NCBI GenBank assembly: GCA_019347795.1
Contig: JAHWKS010000087.1
Coordinates: 1 to 10,988, forward strand
From: Planctomycetota bacterium
GTDB taxonomy: Bacteria > Planctomycetota > Planctomycetia > Pirellulales > Pirellulaceae
Length of the DNA: 10,988 bases
Reading direction: 5' to 3'
The position numbers and the translations under genes were made by a program. Below are positions 6,826 to 10,988 of the stretch, piece after piece (positions within the stretch are counted from its first letter, which is position 1; the number at the start of each line of letters is the position of its first letter). The notes under the pieces are model-generated. The model saw nothing but the letters and a program-made list of their open reading frames with translations. It was not told the origin of the DNA and made no database searches.

Positions 6826-6866
6826 ATTTTCGGTCTATTTCGGTTCTAAGCGCCTCGGCGTAGCGA

Positions 6867-7202
6867 TCATCCAGGAGACTTACCCTGATCCCCAGAAGAA
6901 TTCGACGAGCGGCGCCAGCCTCCGATTATGACGGCGCCGATGAAAACGGCCGCGAGGGACCCCATCAGCGCGTAAAACGCGCTTCTTACGAAATTTCGCA
7001 CATTGTACTGCACGCTGTGAAACATCGGTTCGATCGCAGCGACTTGCTGTTCGCTCAAGCCGCTCGCCTCCATGCGACTGACGAGCGATGCAATGTCCTC
7101 GTCCATTTCCCGGTCGAAATCATTCTTGGCAAGTCCAAGACCAACCAAGCCGATCGCCGCTGCGACCAACAGCATAATCAAGGACGCCAAAACGCCGCGC
7201 AT
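6867..7202 (-). CDS. Small two-helix membrane protein of unknown function
   Basis: This 111-residue protein has a transmembrane helix at about 5-25 (LASLIMLLVAAAIGLVGLGL) and another at about 76-96 (YALMGSLAAVFIGAVIIGGW). Between them is an acidic, helical loop (KNDFDREMDEDIASLVSRME) of about 50 residues. The tail is short and Ser/Gly-rich (RRSSNSSGDQGKSPG). The start at 7202 is well supported: GGAGG stands eight bases upstream (plus coordinates 7211-7215) and the ATG opens a hydrophobic N-terminus. The frame is open further upstream, but that part is antisense-type sequence inside the RND gene. I recognise no family. It is first in a two-gene unit with the 177-residue lipoprotein, 92 bases after the RND gene's stop, with its own promoter. 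A membrane anchor or partner for the lipoprotein is a reasonable guess. Confidence 0.75.
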   Translation of the reverse strand: MRGVLASLIMLLVAAAIGLVGLGLAKNDFDREMDEDIASLVSRMEASGLSEQQVAAIEPMFHSVQYNVRNFVRSAFYALMGSLAAVFIGAVIIGGWRRSSNSSGDQGKSPG

Positions 7203-7245
7203 GTGCTCACCCTCCACAGTTGAAACCGTAGCAGACCGGATCTGC

Positions 7246-7274
7246 ATTCTAATGGTCGCAGGATGACGTGTCAG
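7246..7274 (-). promoter_or_regulatory. Sigma70-like promoter of the small membrane protein/lipoprotein unit
   Basis: On the minus strand CTGACA (7269-7274, five of six) and TAGAAT (7246-7251, five of six) are separated by the ideal 17 bases. Transcription would start near 7239, giving a leader of about 37 nt that contains the GGAGG ribosome binding site at 7211-7215. The promoter lies wholly in the gap after the RND gene's stop, so the two small genes can be expressed independently of it. Confidence 0.6.
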
Positions 7275-7294
7275 CTCTTTCAACCTCCTCCACG

Positions 7295-9664
7295 TCAAGT
7301 TCGTTCGCGGACTTCGCCATTTTCGGACGCCTTGGGCGCGGCTGTTCGAATGAAAATTCGCCCTACTGGACCCACGAGCATCGCCGGAAGGAACAGCAGG
7401 TCGCCCACCAGGGCCGCCAGCAGCAGGCAGGCGATCATCCAGGCGAAGCGCTGCGTGGGGAGAAACCCGCTCAGGCAGAACACCAACAGGCCCAGGCCGC
7501 AGATCAGGGACGATTGCGTCATCGCCCGCGCGCAATGGCGGAAGGTTTTGTGAACCGCCTCTTCGCGGGTGGCGCCTTCCGCGGTTTCCCGGCGGAACCA
7601 GGTGAGGAAGTGCAGCGTACCGTCCACGGCGATTCCCAGCGCGATGCTGGCGGTCATCACCGTGCCGATGTCGATCGGCACGTCGGCCCAGCCCATGCTG
7701 CCGAACACAATCACCATCGGGAAGACGTTGGGCAACATGGCCACGAGGCCGGCCCCCAGGCTGCGGAGCGTGACGATCATTACCAGCCACACCAGCGCCA
7801 GGGCCGTGAGAAAGCTCTTGAACAAGTCGTCGAGCAAAACCCTGTGAACGATGTCGCTTAGCGGCACGACCCCCGTGAGCGTCAGCTCGAGATCGCGGGC
7901 GCCGAGCTCCTGCTCCGCATATTCCAGCACCGGCTCCGCGGCGCCGCGGATGCGGCCGAGATACTCGGCGTAGTCGGTGTGCTCGTCCACGCCTACCCGG
8001 GCGCTCACTCGCCATGACTGCCGGCCGTCGTCTTCGGCCAGGAAATTGGCCTCCTGGAATCTCCGCTGCGCCGCCTGCAGGGCCGCGTAGTGCCGCGATC
8101 GGGCGAAGGTGCCCCTTGGCGGGCGATCGAGATTCGGCGGCGCGAACGTGATCGCCGACATCACGCCGCCCACAACGTCGAGTTGCCCGATTTCGTGCTG
8201 CACCGCGTCCACCACCCGCAGCCGCTGGGGCATCGTCAACGGACAGTCCGCACTAAAGTGCACGATCGCCTCGACGGGGGTCAGCGGCCCGATCTGCTGC
8301 TCCAGCCACTGCACGTCCGCCAAGACGCGGCTGTCGGGCGCGAACAGCGCCCGCACATCGACCGACGTGTGCAGCCTCGTCAGTCCGACGCCGGCCACGA
8401 TCATTGCCGCCAGGGAAACGGAAAAGATCAGCCAGCCGTGGTGCGTCACGTACTCCGCGAACTGCTGCCAGCGCTGGAAATGGTGCGTCAGCGGCGAGAG
8501 CTCGTCCGGATCATCTTCCTCTTCCTCGTCGGTTCCCCACGTCGGCGGCTCCGTCGAAGGCGCCAATCCTCCCATCCGCGGTGAACGCTTGTGATGCTCG
8601 TACGGCGAGTGGAACGGCCACCGCTCCATCGCCCCCGGCAGGAGCAAGAAGAGAATGCCGACGGTTACCGTCAGCCCCGCCGCCGAAAGCAGGCCGAAGA
8701 TGCGGATCGGATCGATCTCGCTCACCAGCAGCGAGCCCATGCCGAGGGCGGTCGTGATGGTCGCCATCCAGCACGGCGCCCAGCCGATGGCCATGGCCCG
8801 CTGCGCGGCGCCGGACGGCCCGTGCGTCCGCACTTCATCCAGGTAGTAGTTCACCAGGTGCACGCCGGAGGAGACGACCAGCACGAAGATCAACGGCGGC
8901 ATGACGATCAGCACGGCGTTCATCGTCATGCCGGCGTAGTAGATGAACGCCAGCACCGCCGCCTCGCCGAAGCCGGCCGCGATAACGATCGCCAGCGTGT
9001 ACTGCCACGACCGCAGCCGCCACCAGCACAAAAGAAGCGACACGACGACCGACGGGACGATGTAGTTCCGCAGCGTGCGGAGGCTCTCCTGATCGATGAC
9101 GGCCGCCACCACGGGATCGCCCGCCAGTCGAATCTCCTCCGGCGGCAGGCCCGCCGCTTGAGCCGCTTCGCGGCGGACAATCTCGATCGCCGCCTGCCGC
9201 TCCCTTGATCCAAACTCGGACAGCACGACGACGGCGGTGGTCGAGCGGCCGTCGTCGCCGATCAGCGTTCCCTGCAGCCTCCGCACCGCGGCTTCCGTCG
9301 AGAGATCCAGCGGAGGAGACGTCATCTCCTGGACCAGCGACCGCCCGCTGAAGACGCGCGCGAAGAGCCGCGGCGCTTCCCGGCTTCGGCGGGCCGTCAT
9401 GACGCCGGCCAGCGATTCCTCCAGTTGCGTCAGCGCGGGATCGTCGATCGTGGCGCCGGGCCAGCCGACGATGATCGCGTCTTCTCGCTCGAACGACTGG
9501 ACGAACCACTCATACGTTTTCCGCTCAGGCTGCGAAGCAGGCGCCCAGTCGCTGGGGGAGGTGTACATGCCCGCCAGGCTCCAGGCCGCAGCCGGGGCCA
9601 CCGCCGGAAGCAGCAGCGCCATCGCGGCCAGCGTCCAGAAAAAACGGCGTCGATAGCGGGTCAT
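7295..9664 (-). CDS. RND/MMPL-superfamily membrane transporter
   Basis: This 789-residue protein has the classic duplicated RND layout: a first membrane helix (about 8-30), a periplasmic domain (31-198) and helices at about 199-345. A cytoplasmic linker (346-408) has an acidic run, DEEEEDDPDE. The second half repeats the plan: a helix (about 410-428), a periplasmic domain (429-612) and helices to about 772. The second half keeps the proton-relay type motif GIAVDGTLHFLTWFRR (677-692, Asp681). The matching site in the first half reads VVSSGVHLVNYY and lacks the Asp. Such proteins use the proton gradient to export lipids, hopanoids or drugs; the substrate is not readable here. The ATG at 9664 was chosen because it starts the first hydrophobic helix (MTRYRRRFFWTLAAMALLLP). 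The open frame continues 31 codons into the heptamer repeat, giving an artefactual IPHSAFR-type peptide. No Shine-Dalgarno sequence precedes the ATG. The gene follows the TRAP gene in the same direction. Confidence 0.88.
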   Translation of the reverse strand: MTRYRRRFFWTLAAMALLLPAVAPAAAWSLAGMYTSPSDWAPASQPERKTYEWFVQSFEREDAIIVGWPGATIDDPALTQLEESLAGVMTARRSREAPRLFARVFSGRSLVQEMTSPPLDLSTEAAVRRLQGTLIGDDGRSTTAVVVLSEFGSRERQAAIEIVRREAAQAAGLPPEEIRLAGDPVVAAVIDQESLRTLRNYIVPSVVVSLLLCWWRLRSWQYTLAIVIAAGFGEAAVLAFIYYAGMTMNAVLIVMPPLIFVLVVSSGVHLVNYYLDEVRTHGPSGAAQRAMAIGWAPCWMATITTALGMGSLLVSEIDPIRIFGLLSAAGLTVTVGILFLLLPGAMERWPFHSPYEHHKRSPRMGGLAPSTEPPTWGTDEEEEDDPDELSPLTHHFQRWQQFAEYVTHHGWLIFSVSLAAMIVAGVGLTRLHTSVDVRALFAPDSRVLADVQWLEQQIGPLTPVEAIVHFSADCPLTMPQRLRVVDAVQHEIGQLDVVGGVMSAITFAPPNLDRPPRGTFARSRHYAALQAAQRRFQEANFLAEDDGRQSWRVSARVGVDEHTDYAEYLGRIRGAAEPVLEYAEQELGARDLELTLTGVVPLSDIVHRVLLDDLFKSFLTALALVWLVMIVTLRSLGAGLVAMLPNVFPMVIVFGSMGWADVPIDIGTVMTASIALGIAVDGTLHFLTWFRRETAEGATREEAVHKTFRHCARAMTQSSLICGLGLLVFCLSGFLPTQRFAWMIACLLLAALVGDLLFLPAMLVGPVGRIFIRTAAPKASENGEVRERT

Positions 9665-9670
9665 CGCAGA

Positions 9671-9772
9671 AATGCGGAATGCGGAATGCGGAATGGGGAA
9701 TGCGGAATGAAGACGTTTGATTCTACACTTCGGAGGTTCCCATTTCGCATTCCGCATTCCGCATTCCGCATT
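9671..9772. repeat. Two opposed heptamer arrays (AATGCGG / CCGCATT) forming an inverted repeat
   Basis: On the plus strand 9671-9709 holds five and a half copies of AATGCGG (the fourth reads AATGGGG). After a 31-base spacer, 9741-9772 holds four and a half copies of the complement, CATTCCG (the first reads CATTTCG). The two arms can pair over 25 or more bases, giving a large hairpin in DNA or RNA. A period of seven is out of step with codons. The right arm is read as the last residues of the TRAP protein, and the left arm ends six bases before the RND start codon. Confidence 0.95.
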
Positions 9773-10988
9773 GGGAAGACCGCCAGTTCAAGGCGGCGAT
9801 GATCGCCACCACGACGGCGGCGACCGCGTTGGCGTGCATGCCGTAGTCGGTCCCGCCGATCATCAAGTGCGGCGAGAGCAGCAAGGCCGCCGCCGCCAGC
9901 AGCACCAGTCGCGACGGGGCCGAGAGCGGCGCCTTGAAGTAGCCGGTCAGCGCCATCGCCAGCGCGGTGATGCCGACGATCGCGATCACCGTGGCCAGCG
10001 CGATCGGCCCGAGCGCGGCGCCGAGCGACCCGGCGCCTTCCCCCGCCCCCGCGGATGAGATCATCCTCCACGTGACCAGCTCCTCCCCCTCGGGGCTCAT
10101 CATCAAGAGGGCCGGCTGGTAGACGAACATGTACGGCAGCGTGAACCCGACCAGCGAGAACTTGAACGCCGACCACGACGTCTGCATGATCGGCGAGTTC
10201 GCGATCGACGCGGCCGCATAGCCCGCCAGGGCTACCGGCGGGGTGACCATCGACATCATCCCGAAATAGAAGATGAACAGGTGCGCCGCCAGCGGCACGA
10301 CCCCCATCTCCCCCAGCAGGCCGCCCATGAGCGTAGCCATCAGCAGGTAGCACACGACCGACGGCACGCCCATCCCCAGGATCAGCGAACAGACCATAAT
10401 CCCCGCCAGCGCCAACAGAAGGTTTGTCTCCACCACGCCGGCGATGCGGGCGCTGAAGTCGTTGGCGATCCCCGTCTGCTGCACAATGCCGATGATGATT
10501 CCCACGCAGGCGCTGGCGGCGACCAGCGACACACCGGCCTTCGCAGACTTATCCAGCGCCGTCGTCGTGCCCGTTTTCCAACGGGCGTTGCTCATAATGC
10601 GGCCGGCAAGGTCGAAGCACATCCAGATCGGGAGCAAACCGAGGAGCACGCCCCAGATGGCCGACACCAGAAGCGACTCGAAGACCGTCCGCCCCGTCAC
10701 CACCGCCAGCGGCTCGGCCACGAAGAACTGATGACCCGCCGTCATCGCCGCGAAGGCGACCAGCGCCTGGATCCGCGGCAAGAGGCTCATCTGAAGCTGC
10801 GGCCGGAGCGAGGTGAGCAGGAGGATCAGGATCAAAGCCCCGGTGACCGCGCGGAACGGCGAGAAACCCAACACCAACAGCACGATCAAGACGGTCAAGG
10901 CGCCGAAGAACACCGTCGCCTCGAATGCGTGCAGCGGCCGGCGGTCCTCCTTCGCAACGATCGTCCGGCTTCCGACCTTGCCCGAGTA
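9723..10988 (-). CDS. TRAP transporter fused permease, C-terminal part (cut by window edge)
   Basis: The visible 421 residues are the C-terminal part of a TRAP (tripartite ATP-independent periplasmic) transporter membrane subunit. This is the large DctM-like subunit, probably of the fused 4TM/12TM type that works with TAXI-type binding proteins. About ten hydrophobic helices are visible. Conserved blocks are LILGMGVPSVVCYLLMA (visible residues 202-218) and FYFGMMSMVTPPVALAGYAA (240-259), followed by FKFSLVGFTLPYMFVYQPAL (275-294). These match the family's substrate- and sodium-binding region. It would import an organic acid or similar solute using the sodium gradient. The start is beyond the right edge; a GTG at 10913 is internal and is not the start. 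The last 16 residues (QCGMRNAECEMGTSEV) come mostly from the heptamer array, so the natural C-terminus was probably replaced or extended. The binding-protein gene is not in the window. The RND gene follows in the same direction. Confidence 0.88.
   Translation of the reverse strand, partial: YSGKVGSRTIVAKEDRRPLHAFEATVFFGALTVLIVLLVLGFSPFRAVTGALILILLLTSLRPQLQMSLLPRIQALVAFAAMTAGHQFFVAEPLAVVTGRTVFESLLVSAIWGVLLGLLPIWMCFDLAGRIMSNARWKTGTTTALDKSAKAGVSLVAASACVGIIIGIVQQTGIANDFSARIAGVVETNLLLALAGIMVCSLILGMGVPSVVCYLLMATLMGGLLGEMGVVPLAAHLFIFYFGMMSMVTPPVALAGYAAASIANSPIMQTSWSAFKFSLVGFTLPYMFVYQPALLMMSPEGEELVTWRMISSAGAGEGAGSLGAALGPIALATVIAIVGITALAMALTGYFKAPLSAPSRLVLLAAAALLLSPHLMIGGTDYGMHANAVAAVVVAIIAALNWRSSQCGMRNAECEMGTSEV

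Noticed and set aside
7203..8015. N-terminal extension of the 111-residue membrane protein
   Set aside because: The extra part overlaps the RND gene in another frame on the same strand and has Arg/Gly-rich shadow composition. A clear GGAGG site supports the start at 7202.
9671..9772. CRISPR array or insertion-sequence end
   Set aside because: The units are seven bases with no spacers, and there is no transposase or target-site duplication; this is a simple heptamer repeat in two orientations.

Overview
The window looks like chromosomal DNA of a high-GC planctomycete (Planctomycetota) or a close relative. Four things suggest this: a large secreted protein with a planctomycete-type N-terminal cytochrome c motif, a lipoprotein that joins a caspase-like peptidase to a formylglycine-enzyme-like domain, a secreted WD40 protein next to them, and a sulfotransferase. 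This is an inference from gene content; there is no rRNA or phylogenetic marker. There are no transposases, phage genes, tRNAs or CRISPR arrays.

Left block (1-4864, minus strand). Three genes form a tight operon read right to left. The first is a 990-residue secreted protein with two CxxCH haem-binding motifs (1892-4864). Twelve bases later comes a 541-residue caspase/EF-hand/FGE-like lipoprotein (254-1879). An ATGA overlap then leads into a secreted WD40-repeat protein cut by the left edge (1-257). All three carry export signals, so the products should meet outside the cytoplasmic membrane. I infer an envelope complex or sensing/proteolysis module. This is the most interesting system in the window.

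Middle (4865-6291). A sulfotransferase-family gene (5097-5948, plus) is divergent from the cytochrome operon and has its own TATAAT element and AGGAG-type ribosome binding site. The 343-base gap after it holds a perfect 28-base palindrome, probably a bidirectional terminator. It also holds a good minus-strand promoter that faces no convincing gene and may drive a small RNA of about 100 nt.

Right block (6292-10988, minus strand). A TRAP-transporter membrane subunit, cut by the right edge, is followed by a 789-residue RND/MMPL-type membrane protein. A two-gene unit with its own sigma70-like promoter comes next: a 111-residue two-helix membrane protein and a 177-residue lipoprotein, both of unknown function. 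Between the TRAP and RND genes lie two opposed arrays of a 7-base repeat (AATGCGG / CCGCATT). They form a large inverted repeat, encode the odd C-terminal tail of the TRAP protein and end six bases before the RND start codon.
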